Assembly: GCA_964468125.1 (NCBI GenBank)
Contig: CAYXVF010000176.1
Span: forward strand, 1-7,449
DNA from: CAYXVF01 sp964468125
GTDB lineage: Bacteria; Myxococcota; XYA12-FULL-58-9; CAYXVF01
Direction: 5' to 3'
DNA: 7,449 nt
Shown: positions 1-7,310 of the stretch, piece by piece
How positions within the stretch are numbered: position 1 is the first letter of the stretch
Layout of the letters: each line of letters begins with the position of its first letter
The notes under the pieces: model-generated
Told to the model about the DNA's origin: nothing
Database searches by the model: none
The model's input: only the letters and a program-made list of their open reading frames with translations
Program-made: the position numbers and the translations under genes

Positions 1-2571
1 GGGGCACTGGACGACGGGGGAGCACCCGCGGTGGGAGGCGTCGTGGTCGCACGCGCGCAGGCCAATCCGCTGCAGGTGATCGAGCGGGTCAAAGCCAAGG
101 TCGAGGAGATCGCCCCCGGACTGCCTTCGCGGCGCCTCGACGACGGCACCGTCGCGAAGGTCACGATCGTACCGTTCCACGACCGGAGCGCGCTCATTTT
201 CGACACGCTCGGGACCCTGTCCTCGGCGCTGCTCCAACAAATCCTGATCAGCGTGATCGTGGTGGTGTTCATGCTCCGAAGCCTGATCGGCGCCGGGCTC
301 ATCGGCGTGCTTCTGCCCCTCGGGGTCGGACTCACCTTCGTCGCGATGCGGCTGTCGGGCGTTGGAGCGAATGTAATGGCCCTCGGCGGCATCGCGGTTT
401 CGATCGGAACCATGGTGGACGTGGGGATCGTCTTCGTTGAGAACATTCGCCAGCGGGAAACACTCACCGTCCAGTCCGTGACCGACGCGGCTCACGAGGT
501 CGCCCCCGCGGTGATGACCTCGGTGATCACCACGGTGGTGAGCTTTCTGCCGGTCTTTGGTCTTCCGGCGGCGGAGCTACGGCTCTTCGGACCCCTCGCC
601 CTCACCAAAACCTACGCGATGGGGGCCGCCCTCCTCCTCGGCATGACGCTCGTACCCGCCCTCTCGCGCTTCGGGCGCGGCACGCCGACCGAGGCGAAAA
701 TCGGCACGCGCGAATGGAGCATCGTGGCTGTCGGGGCGGTGATCCTCTCCTTCATCTGGCGCCCTCTGGGCGAAGGCGCGGGCCAGCTTCCGAGCCTCGC
801 GTTCGTCGCCGCGTCGATCCTGATCGTGCTCTGGGGCCTCGAAGGGTTCCGCCGGGTCTACCCGCGCCTGCTCCCCTGGGTCCTCGAACACCGGCGCACC
901 TTCCTCGTCGCCCCCGCCCTCACCGTGCTCCTCGCCGTCGCGGCACTGCCGAGCTTCGGGCGCGAGCATCTCCCGCCCTTCGATGAAGGCGCCTTCCTCT
1001 ACATGCCGACCACCATGCCCCACGCGTCGATCGGTCAAGCACTCGAAATGCTCGAGGGCATGGACGCGGCGATCGCCGCAATCCCGGAGGTCGAGCGCGT
1101 GGTGGGCAAGATCGGACGCGTGGAGAGCGCCCTCGATCCCGCGCCCATCTCGATGGTCGAGACGGTGATCAGCTATCATGCGGAATACGAGACGGACGAG
1201 CGAGGTGAGCGCAAACGGCGCTGGCGCGACCACATTCGCACGCCCGACGACATCTGGCAGGAGATCGTCTCCGCCGCTCAATGGCCGGGCGCCACGAGTG
1301 CGCCGAAGCTGATGCCGATTCAAGCCCGCCTGGTCATGTTGCAGAGCGGCATGCGCGCCCCGATGGGACTAAAGGTGCGCGGCCCGGACCTCGAGACCCT
1401 CGAGCGCTTTGGCGTCACGGTCGAAGAGATCCTCAAAGAGGTTCCAGAGCTGCGCAGCGAGACGGTGTTTGCGGACCGAGTGGTGGGCAAGCCCTACCTG
1501 GAGGTCGAGGTGGACCGCGCGGCGGCCGCCCGCTATGGGCTCGCGGTCGCCGACGTTCAAGACGTGGTGCAGGTGGCGCTCGGCGGCGCGACGGTGACCC
1601 GCACCGTTGAAGGGCGCGCGCGCTATCCCGTGCGCGTGCGCTACATGCGCGAAGAGCGTGACAGCATCGATGCGCTCGAGCGCGTGGCGGTCGCAACCCC
1701 AGGGGGCGAGAGCGTGCCCCTGGCGCAGGTCGCGAGCTTTGCGTTCAGCCGCGGCCCTCAGATGATCCGCTCCGAGGACACGTTCCTGACGAGCTACGTG
1801 ATTTTCGATGCGGCGGAGGGAGTGCCTTCGGTGACCGCCGTGGAACGCGCCCGGGAGGCACTGCAAAACGCGATCGCCAAGGGCGGGCTCGAAGTTCCCG
1901 AAGGAGTCAGCTACAGCTTCGCCGGCGAGTACGAACAGCAGCTGGCCAGCGAAGCGAGGCTCCGGGTGCTCGTACCGTTGGCCCTCCTCCTGGTCTTCGT
2001 CGTGCTCCAGCTGCAGTTTCGAAGCTTCTTGGTGAGTGCGATCATCTACGCCGGGGTGGTGGTTGCGCTCTCCGGGGGCGTGCTCCTGCTCTTTCTCTAC
2101 GGCCAACCGTGGTTCTTGGACTTCGAGCTCTTCGGCTTCGACCCGCGCCAGGTCTTCAACATAGGGCGCATCGATCTCTCGGTGGCGGTGTGGGTCGGCT
2201 TCATCGCCCTGGTGGGCCTCGCCACCGACGACGGCGTGGTGATGGCCACCTACCTGCGGCAACGCTTCGAGGCCGAGCCTCCCAAAACCCGCGAAGAGGT
2301 CCGTGAGCGGGTGTTGGAGGCCGGCGTCCGACGCGTGCGCCCCTGCCTGATGACCACGGCGACCACGGTCCTCGCGCTGTTGCCCGTCATCACCGCCTCG
2401 GGCAAAGGAGCGGATCTCATGCTCCCGATCGCCCTGCCGATGGTCGGCGGCATGATCTTCGAGCTCTTGACCCTCTTCGTCGTGCCGACCCTCTACGCCT
2501 GGCGCGAGGAGTGCCGCGTGCAGGCGCGCCCCTTGGACCCGGACCCGACTGGGGCTTGGCCAAGGTCCTGA
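1..2571 (+). CDS. RND efflux pump inner-membrane subunit, heavy-metal (CusA/CzcA-like) type, 5' partial
   Basis: This is a proton-driven inner-membrane pump subunit of the RND superfamily, which would work with a periplasmic adaptor and an outer-membrane channel. The frame is open from base 1, and the first residues already match the porter domain, so the N-terminus (about 200-300 residues) lies outside the window; 856 residues are visible. The TM4 segment has GTMVDVGIVFVEN with a single Asp (418-420), as in metal-type RND pumps; drug-type pumps usually have two. A late TM segment reads ATDDGVVM (2227-2232 for the Asp pair) and is followed by RPCLMTT. Of the three CusA copper-binding Met positions as I recall them, two are Met here (1336-1338 and 1762-1764) and one is Leu (1540-1542), so copper specificity is uncertain. 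Several hydrophobic helices are visible near both ends of the fragment. The last eight or so codons are kinase-gene DNA read out of frame, so the native stop appears lost. Family call is firm; substrate is not. Confidence 0.9.
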   Translation, partial: GALDDGGAPAVGGVVVARAQANPLQVIERVKAKVEEIAPGLPSRRLDDGTVAKVTIVPFHDRSALIFDTLGTLSSALLQQILISVIVVVFMLRSLIGAGLIGVLLPLGVGLTFVAMRLSGVGANVMALGGIAVSIGTMVDVGIVFVENIRQRETLTVQSVTDAAHEVAPAVMTSVITTVVSFLPVFGLPAAELRLFGPLALTKTYAMGAALLLGMTLVPALSRFGRGTPTEAKIGTREWSIVAVGAVILSFIWRPLGEGAGQLPSLAFVAASILIVLWGLEGFRRVYPRLLPWVLEHRRTFLVAPALTVLLAVAALPSFGREHLPPFDEGAFLYMPTTMPHASIGQALEMLEGMDAAIAAIPEVERVVGKIGRVESALDPAPISMVETVISYHAEYETDERGERKRRWRDHIRTPDDIWQEIVSAAQWPGATSAPKLMPIQARLVMLQSGMRAPMGLKVRGPDLETLERFGVTVEEILKEVPELRSETVFADRVVGKPYLEVEVDRAAAARYGLAVADVQDVVQVALGGATVTRTVEGRARYPVRVRYMREERDSIDALERVAVATPGGESVPLAQVASFAFSRGPQMIRSEDTFLTSYVIFDAAEGVPSVTAVERAREALQNAIAKGGLEVPEGVSYSFAGEYEQQLASEARLRVLVPLALLLVFVVLQLQFRSFLVSAIIYAGVVVALSGGVLLLFLYGQPWFLDFELFGFDPRQVFNIGRIDLSVAVWVGFIALVGLATDDGVVMATYLRQRFEAEPPKTREEVRERVLEAGVRRVRPCLMTTATTVLALLPVITASGKGADLMLPIALPMVGGMIFELLTLFVVPTLYAWREECRVQARPLDPDPTGAWPRS
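2526..2571 (+). other. Deletion/fusion junction between the RND pump gene and the kinase gene
   Basis: Pump-like sequence ends near LYAWREECR (about 2524). Kinase sequence begins abruptly at DWGLAK (2547-2564) in another reading frame. The pump frame continues through kinase DNA to TGA at 2569-2571, giving a foreign tail. No intergenic region, promoter, kinase N-lobe or HRD catalytic loop lies between the two. A deletion that removed the pump's native end and the first part of the kinase gene explains this; a chimeric assembly would look the same. Confidence 0.7.
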
Positions 2572-4604
2572 CCGAGGAGGGCGAGCGCGACCGTGGTGCC
2601 TCCAAGTTGCGCTCGATGGCCGCAGCAGAGGGCGGTGGGACACTCGATGGCCATGCCCTCGGTACGCCGGCCTACATGAGTCCCGAGCAAGCGGCCGGTG
2701 AGATCGAGTCGATCGACGCGCGCAGCGACGTCCGGGGGCTCGGCGCAGTCCTCTACGAGATTCTCTCCGGCCATCCGCCCCACGAGGGGAACACTCCCTA
2801 CGAGATCGTGGGCAAGGTGATGGTGGAGGACCCGCCACCGATCATCGAGCGCGAGCCGCGGGTTCCGCGCGAGCTCGTCGCCGTAGCGGAGAAGGCACTA
2901 AACCGGGCACCGGATGCGCGCTACCAAGGAGCGGCGGAGCTCGCCGAAGAGGTAGAAGCCTACCGCTCCGGACGGCGGGTGGAGGCCCACGAGTACACCG
3001 CCTGGGAGCTGCTGCGACGGTTGGTCCAGCAGCATCGCTCTGCGGTATTGGTCGGCGCCGTCGCGGTACTCGCCGCGATCGTTCTCACGGCGGTCGCCTA
3101 TGCTCAGGTCAGCAACGAGCGCGACCGGGCGCTCGCGATCCAGCGCCAGTCGCAGGGGCACCTCGCCCGAGGCCTGTACGAGAAGGCCAAGCTTGCGGTG
3201 GAACGCAAGGACTGGATCGAAGCGGAGACCCTCACGGCGAGCGCGTTGCAGATCGTGAGCGCCCTCGATGCCAGGAAGAGCAGGCCACCGCTTCGCGGTC
3301 TCTTGCTCAGCCTCGAGGACCGCTGGCGACCGGAGCTCGCGTGGATCAAGCGCTTCGGCTGGTCCTGCTCGCACATGAAGTTCTCCCCGGACGGCAAAAC
3401 CCTCACCTGCCTGACGCTATCGGGCGTCGACCTCCTCCGGGTCGAGGACGGCGAAGAATCGGGCCGATTCGTCGGCGGCAACGGCTACATTCGCGATGCC
3501 GCGTGGAGCGATGACGGCAGCGCGCTCGCGGCGATCGGATTCGACGGGCTGCTGCGCGTATGGCGCGTGCCGGTCCGCGATCCGGTGGCGGCGGTGAAAG
3601 CGCACGGCAACGAAGCGTTCGCCCTCGCTGGCAACGGTGAGGTCCTGCTCACCGGAGGGCCGACCTCAACGTGGTCGCGTGGAGCTGGACCGGCGAGACA
3701 CCGGTGGAGCGCTGGCGGGATGAGCTACACGAAGACTCGGTGACCGCCGTATCCGTAGGGCCCGAAGGCCAGCTGGTGGCAAGCGGTGATGAGAGCGGCG
3801 TCGTAGTCGTGCGCGACGCGGACGGCAAAATGCTCCAACGCTTTCGACCGCACCGAAACCGGGTCGTCGCGCTCCAGGTGCTCGATGGTTTGCAGCTGCT
3901 CACCGCTTCAAGCGACCGCCGCGTGGTCCTTTCGTCGATCGAAACCGGTGAGAAGCTGCTCGAGCTCGGCGAGCACGACGGAGGCGTCAGTGCGCTGCAG
4001 GCCTCCTCCCGGGCACCGGTGCTGGCTACAGGAGACGAGCGCGATACGCCTGTGAAACGTCGGCGAGCGGGTCGCGCCGAGCGAGCTCGTCGGTGCAAAC
4101 GATGACCTCCGCGCGGTCACCTTGTCCGAAGACGGGAGGCGGGTTGCGGCCGGGGGACGCTCCGGGCGGGTGACGATCTGGGATCGCCAAACCGGTGACA
4201 TCGAGCGTCTCGCTCGGGTGGGTGCGCGCGAGGTGCGAGCGGTCACCTTTGACAGCACCGGGGCGCTGCTCGCCGCGGCTCCGGAGGATGCCCCGCCCGC
4301 ATGGTTCGACGTTCGCGTGTTCGAGGGGCCCTTCGACCCGCGAAGCCGTGCCTATGCGGTGGCCGATTCCTCGCGCGCGGCGCGGTCGTGGCGGCGATCG
4401 ACATCTCTCCGAGTGGGGCTCTGATCGCGAGCGGCAGCTGGGACGGCCGGGTCAAGCTCTGGGACCGCCACGCTCAAGGCGACCCTCGAAGGGCACGACG
4501 GAAACGTCAGCTCCGTCACGTTCGTCGGTGAAGAGTGCCTCGCCTCTCTCAGCGTCAACGGCGTGGAAGGCGTCGACCTCGTTCCCCTCACCGAGCCGCG
4601 CTGA
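2547..4604 (+). pseudogene. Remnant of a membrane Ser/Thr protein kinase with C-terminal WD40 repeats, 5' truncated and frameshifted
   Basis: The intact relative would be a Hanks-type kinase with a cytoplasmic kinase domain, one membrane helix and a C-terminal WD40 propeller. Visible in order: the DFG-equivalent DWGLAK (2547), the activation-segment end GTPAYMSPEQ (2661-2690), subdomain IX as DVRGLG (2730), the C-lobe end with DARY, a membrane helix (about 3039-3110), a helical linker, then about ten WD40-like repeats from about 3343. The N-lobe, glycine loop, ATP-binding Lys and HRD loop are absent, so it could not be an active kinase. Frame changes are needed at 3657-3659 (one G short in GGAGGGCC; adding it gives LLTGGADLNVVAW), about 4045-4062, about 4370-4382 and about 4463-4470. 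After each, WD40 motifs resume in the new frame (for example RVTIWD, RVKLWD, LEGHDGNVSSVTF), ending at TGA 4602-4604. Repeat 8 (about 4240-4370) is irregular. The subdomain IX aromatic is Arg (CGG, 2733-2735), one base from Trp. An in-frame GTG at 2511 could start a fragment ending at 3743. Confidence 0.85.
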
Positions 4605-4627
4605 GACTCAGTGGTCGAGGCATCACG

Positions 4628-4921
4628 TCAGCCCGTGAAGGCGTCAAACACGGTCTCGCAGGTCGGGCACTCGGAGGAAATGTCCGTGCAGGCGGCATTC
4701 TCGATACAATCGCGGCACTGGTCCGCATCGGTATCGAGGCTTGCATCCGCGTCGATGGCGTCGAAACAATCATCGATGCACGTGTCGACATTCAGACTCG
4801 CATCGTAGCAATCTTGGTACTCGTTGCAAATCGCCTGGCAATCGAAGGCCTCGTCGACTTCATCACAGCCGAACGTGGCTCCGAAAACTAGCAGAGAAAT
4901 CAGCGGCACGAGCTTCTTCAT
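4628..4921 (-). CDS. Small acidic cysteine-rich lipoprotein, function unknown
   Basis: The 97-residue product has a lipoprotein signal peptide: MKK, a hydrophobic stretch, and a lipobox ending in Cys19 (ATFGC), so it should be lipidated and anchored outside the inner membrane. The mature part of about 79 residues has ten further Cys at 28, 32, 38, 48, 52, 69, 72, 78, 85 and 88, giving spacings C-x3-C-x5-C-x9-C-x3-C-x16-C-x2-C-x5-C-x6-C-x2-C. This suggests up to five disulphides in a small helical fold. It is very acidic: 23 Asp or Glu and a single Arg after the lipidated Cys. Residue +2 is Asp, which in enterobacteria retains lipoproteins in the inner membrane; that rule may not hold here. 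A Shine-Dalgarno-like GAGGT lies 6 bases upstream of the ATG (complement of 4928-4932). I recall similar Cys-patterned small lipoproteins from myxobacteria, but know of no assigned function. It converges on the kinase remnant, with 23 bases between stops. Confidence 0.8.
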   Translation of the reverse strand: MKKLVPLISLLVFGATFGCDEVDEAFDCQAICNEYQDCYDASLNVDTCIDDCFDAIDADASLDTDADQCRDCIENAACTDISSECPTCETVFDAFTG

Positions 4922-5024
4922 GGATAGACCTCGCAGTTGTGTTGCTCTCTCTTAACCGAAGCGGACACACCGGAGCTAGGCGAAAATGCAGCAAAGGGCG
5001 GTTTACACTCGCCGGCGTGACACT
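4922..5024. promoter_or_regulatory. Divergent intergenic region between lipoprotein and cyclase genes
   Basis: These 103 bases must carry the 5' signals of both divergent genes. On the minus strand, GAGGT (complement of 4928-4932) sits 6 bases from the lipoprotein ATG. On the plus strand, GGAG at 4972-4975 lies 10 bases before an alternative cyclase ATG at 4986. A -10-like TACACT is at 5004-5009, 15 bases before the ATG at 5025, but I see no matching -35 at the usual spacing. Promoter positions are therefore unresolved. Confidence 0.5.
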
Positions 5025-6025
5025 ATGAGCCAGACAGCAGAAGAACGGGTCAGAATCCTCGAAGCGGAGCTTGCGCGCCTCAAGAACGGGATCCGCCTCA
5101 CCGGCGCCAGCATCGCGGCCCCTTCGGGCCGCCTCGCCACCGGAACCGTGGTGGGCTCGGAGGAAATGCTCCTGCAGGTCGACACGGGGGGACGGATCCT
5201 CTACCTCAATGGACCGATGGCGACGCTGATGGGCATTGCCGATCGCAAGGCAGCACTCGGAAAATCGCTCGACGCAGTGCTCGCTGACTCCGACCTTCCG
5301 GGGGGCGGATTCCACGTAGAGGTACTGATCGGCTGCATCGAGTCGTGTAAAGCGAGCAGCCAGCCCTCGCTGGTGGAGACGGTGTTTCCCGGGCTTCCCG
5401 CGAGCGCGCTGCCGGGCAAGAGCGCGAGTCCCAACACGGACCCTATCCTTCGAATCGTCGCGAACACCTCGAAGGGCCAATTTCAGGTGATCGCCCAGGA
5501 CGTCACGAAGCTGCGTTGGATCGAGTCGATGTTCGCCCGCTACGTCTCGCCCCAGGTGATCGAGGTCCTCCACGGTAAATCCTCGGACGAGATTCTCCTC
5601 ACCGAGTCGCGGGAGATCTCGATTCTCTTCGGCGACCTGCGCGGCTTCACCTCGATGTGCGAGCGCCTCAACGCCGAGGAGGTCCGCGACACGGTGAATG
5701 ATTTCCTGACCGGCATGGTGCGCTGCATCGACCACTTCAACGGCACCGTCGACAAGCTTGTCGGTGACGAATCGGCAACATCGGGACCCCGAGTCGCATG
5801 GACTACACGGCGCTCGGCCGCTCCGTGAACCTCGCGGCGCGCCTGTGTGGCAAGGCGGAGGGCGATGAGATCCTCACCACTCGGGAAACGCATCGTCAGG
5901 CGCTGATGGCGGCGCAAGACTGGCAGGGGGAGACCCCGCTCCCGCACATTCGCTTCGCGAAGAAGGGCACGATCGAGCTCAAGAACGTCGCCGAGCCCCT
6001 GGATGTGGTGAAGGTCGAAGCTTAG
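5025..6025 (+). pseudogene. PAS-domain class III adenylate cyclase with an internal deletion and frameshift
   Basis: The intact protein would make cyclic AMP from ATP in response to a signal sensed by its N-terminus. From the ATG at 5025: a short coiled coil (residues 1-20), a PAS-like domain (about 44-160, with GGRILYLNGPMATLMGI), the linker motif RYVSPQVIEVL (from 172), then the cyclase domain. Metal-binding Asp204 is in ILFGDLRGFTSM, substrate Lys244 and second metal Asp248 in KLVGDE. At 5769-5773 the sequence jumps to (I)GNIGTPSRMDYTALG in another frame, and continues through the transition-state Asn (5828-5830) and Arg (5840-5842) of GRSVNLAAR to TAG at 6023-6025. About 50-60 residues normally found between KxxGD and GNIG are missing. 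Read as is, the product is 267 residues, stops at 5828 and is inactive. Thr (5807-5809) at the adenine-specificity site fits class IIIb adenylate cyclases. The start could be ATG 4986, which has GGAG upstream; 5025 gives a more natural N-terminus but no clear ribosome site. Confidence 0.85.
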
Positions 6026-7098
6026 GGTGGTGCGTTCGACGCGACACCGTCTTCGATGCGGATCTCGCGGATCGCGATGCCTCCATGGACGAACTGCTCG
6101 AGCCAGGCGTAGGTGAGATAGGCGAGGCCCTCATCTCCCCAGGTTTCACCCCAGCTGTTGCGCACGATCACGAAGCCCCCGCCGGGGAAACGCTCGTCGT
6201 CGACGAAGCCGACCGCGGTCGTCACGTGTCCACAGGTGCCCGCGCAGACTTCCCCTTCGAGCAGCGTCTCGACGATGCCGTTGACTTCGGTGGCGATCGC
6301 GAAATTGAGGTCTACGTTGAGGGCGAGCACCACGGGCTCACCAAACCAGAGCGCTTCGCGCAGCTGCTGGAGTGAACCGTGAAGGACTTCGTGCGTCTCG
6401 ATGAATACGCCGGGCTCACCGTTTGTCTCCGGCGGTCTTCCCGAGCCGTCGGCTCCCGCCCCTTGCGTTTCCGTTGGCGTGCAGGTCGCGCCGGGGTGCG
6501 CGGCGAGATAGGCGGTGCAATCGAATTCGTCGCGGTTGTAGGGCCACACCTCTTCGAGGAGTAGCCGCTGCTCCTCCAGTCCCGCGATCGCCGGTACCGT
6601 GGGCAAACCCGGTAGGCTCCAGTTGTCTATCGCTGAGTGTCCGAGCCAATAGGTGTATTGCTCCGAGAGATCGAGCGCGTAGCCCTGCCGGCGAGCGAGG
6701 ATCTCCACCGCCGAATTCAACGCATGCGCCACACACGTGCCGCGTATCCCTTGGTTGCGCACGGTGCCGCGGAGCACGCTCCAGTCTTCGAGGAGCATAG
6801 TCGGGCCGATGTCGATGTTGCGGTCGATGTCGCAGCGCAGCTCGGTGTCTTCGCAGTCGCGGGTCTCGAGGTCGATCAGGCGAATGCTCCTTCCGTCCGC
6901 GAGCTGCACGGTGCCCTGCTCGACCTGGTACTCGGCAAAGCTCGTCGCTTTCTTCTGTCGCGTGAGCAGCTTGTCGACGAGGGTCCGGGGGAGCTCGAAG
7001 CTCGCGAAGGGCTCCCGCGGCAGGGTCTCCGTCCCCTCGCCGCAGGCCGCGAGGATCAGCCCCGACAGGGCGACCGCACGAATCAGAGACGTACTCAT
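6022..7098 (-). CDS. Papain-family (C1-like) cysteine protease lipoprotein
   Basis: The 358-residue product is predicted to be a lipid-anchored, exported cysteine protease. The N-terminus is a lipoprotein signal ending in LAAC with Cys19; Gly follows at +2. Residues 30-105 form an N-terminal region without a recognisable I29 inhibitor propeptide. The catalytic domain then shows the papain signatures in order: oxyanion Gln116 and nucleophile Cys122 in NQGIRGTCVAHA (the same six-residue spacing as papain Q19/C25), LSEQ at 144-147, His291 in CGHVTTAVGF, and Asn314 in NSWGETWGDEG. All four catalytic positions are present, so it is probably active. Further Cys at 82, 89, 194, 206, 285 and 289 may form disulphides. 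A flexible Gly/Pro/Thr-rich segment lies at about 207-230. The ATG at 7096-7098 is preceded by an AGCAGG-like ribosome site ending 5 bases upstream. The stop overlaps the stop of the convergent cyclase gene. Substrate is unknown; an inactive binding role is unlikely but not excluded. Confidence 0.9.
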   Translation of the reverse strand: MSTSLIRAVALSGLILAACGEGTETLPREPFASFELPRTLVDKLLTRQKKATSFAEYQVEQGTVQLADGRSIRLIDLETRDCEDTELRCDIDRNIDIGPTMLLEDWSVLRGTVRNQGIRGTCVAHALNSAVEILARRQGYALDLSEQYTYWLGHSAIDNWSLPGLPTVPAIAGLEEQRLLLEEVWPYNRDEFDCTAYLAAHPGATCTPTETQGAGADGSGRPPETNGEPGVFIETHEVLHGSLQQLREALWFGEPVVLALNVDLNFAIATEVNGIVETLLEGEVCAGTCGHVTTAVGFVDDERFPGGGFVIVRNSWGETWGDEGLAYLTYAWLEQFVHGGIAIREIRIEDGVASNAPP

Positions 7099-7103
7099 GG
7101 TAA

Positions 7104-7109
7104 CCTGCT
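7104..7109 (-). promoter_or_regulatory. Ribosome binding site of the papain-like lipoprotein gene
   Basis: Read on the minus strand, AGCAGG precedes TTACC and the ATG at 7098-7096. It is a partial match to the Shine-Dalgarno consensus at a workable spacing, and supports this start together with the complete signal peptide that follows it. Confidence 0.5.
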
Positions 7110-7137
7110 GAGACCCTCTCGACCAGCCGCTGCGGAC

Positions 7138-7159
7138 GGGTCGGAGTTCACTCCGTCCC
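7138..7159. repeat. Imperfect inverted repeat (hairpin)
   Basis: CGGAG and CTCCG pair around a TTCA loop; one T-T mismatch outward, GGG pairs with CCC. It lies in the presumed 5' leader of the protease gene. There is no T-tract on either side, so it is not an ordinary intrinsic terminator. Confidence 0.4.
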
Positions 7160-7310
7160 GGTGGTCGCAGGTGTCACCGCCAAAGGCAAGGGCGAGCTCA
7201 TCGTGCGCCCGGTCTTTCCCTAGCAGGAAAACCCTCACATTTCATTCCCAATTAATTTTGGCTCGGCGTGCGTTGGAAATCGGCAGTGAAGTTCGACCGG
7301 TTGGTGCTTT

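Noticed and set aside
577..1323. Minus-strand open frame of 248 codons opposite the pump
   Set aside because: Asp/Glu/Arg/Gly/His-rich shadow translation with no hydrophobic core or motif; the plus strand codes for clear RND sequence.
1369..2838. Long minus-strand open frame of 489 codons opposite the pump and kinase genes
   Set aside because: Rich in His/Arg/Ala/Gly with no domain. It mirrors well-supported coding sequence on the plus strand and runs across the pump/kinase junction, as expected of antisense frames in high-GC DNA.
3655..3662. Programmed ribosomal frameshift in the kinase/WD40 gene
   Set aside because: No canonical slippery heptamer is visible, three more frame changes follow, and the kinase already lacks its catalytic half, so mutation or sequence error is far simpler.
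4863..5735. Minus-strand open frame of 290 codons opposite the cyclase gene
   Set aside because: It overlaps the lipoprotein gene start and the divergent promoter gap, and its composition looks like a shadow of the PAS/cyclase frame.
7138..7159. Hairpin as an intrinsic terminator
   Set aside because: No T-tract follows on either strand, and it lies in the 5' leader of the protease gene, not at a gene end.
7104..7223. Plus-strand frame ending in a C-terminus-like stretch (GKGELIVRPVFP, stop TAG 7221-7223), possibly the tail of a lost gene
   Set aside because: Only about 39 codons after an upstream stop, with no start or ribosome site and no family recognised. It overlaps the protease leader and is most likely chance.
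7258..7275. Sigma-54-like promoter (TTGGCTCGGCGTGCGTT)
   Set aside because: The GG and GC elements are 8 bases apart, not the required 10, and no gene follows on that strand.
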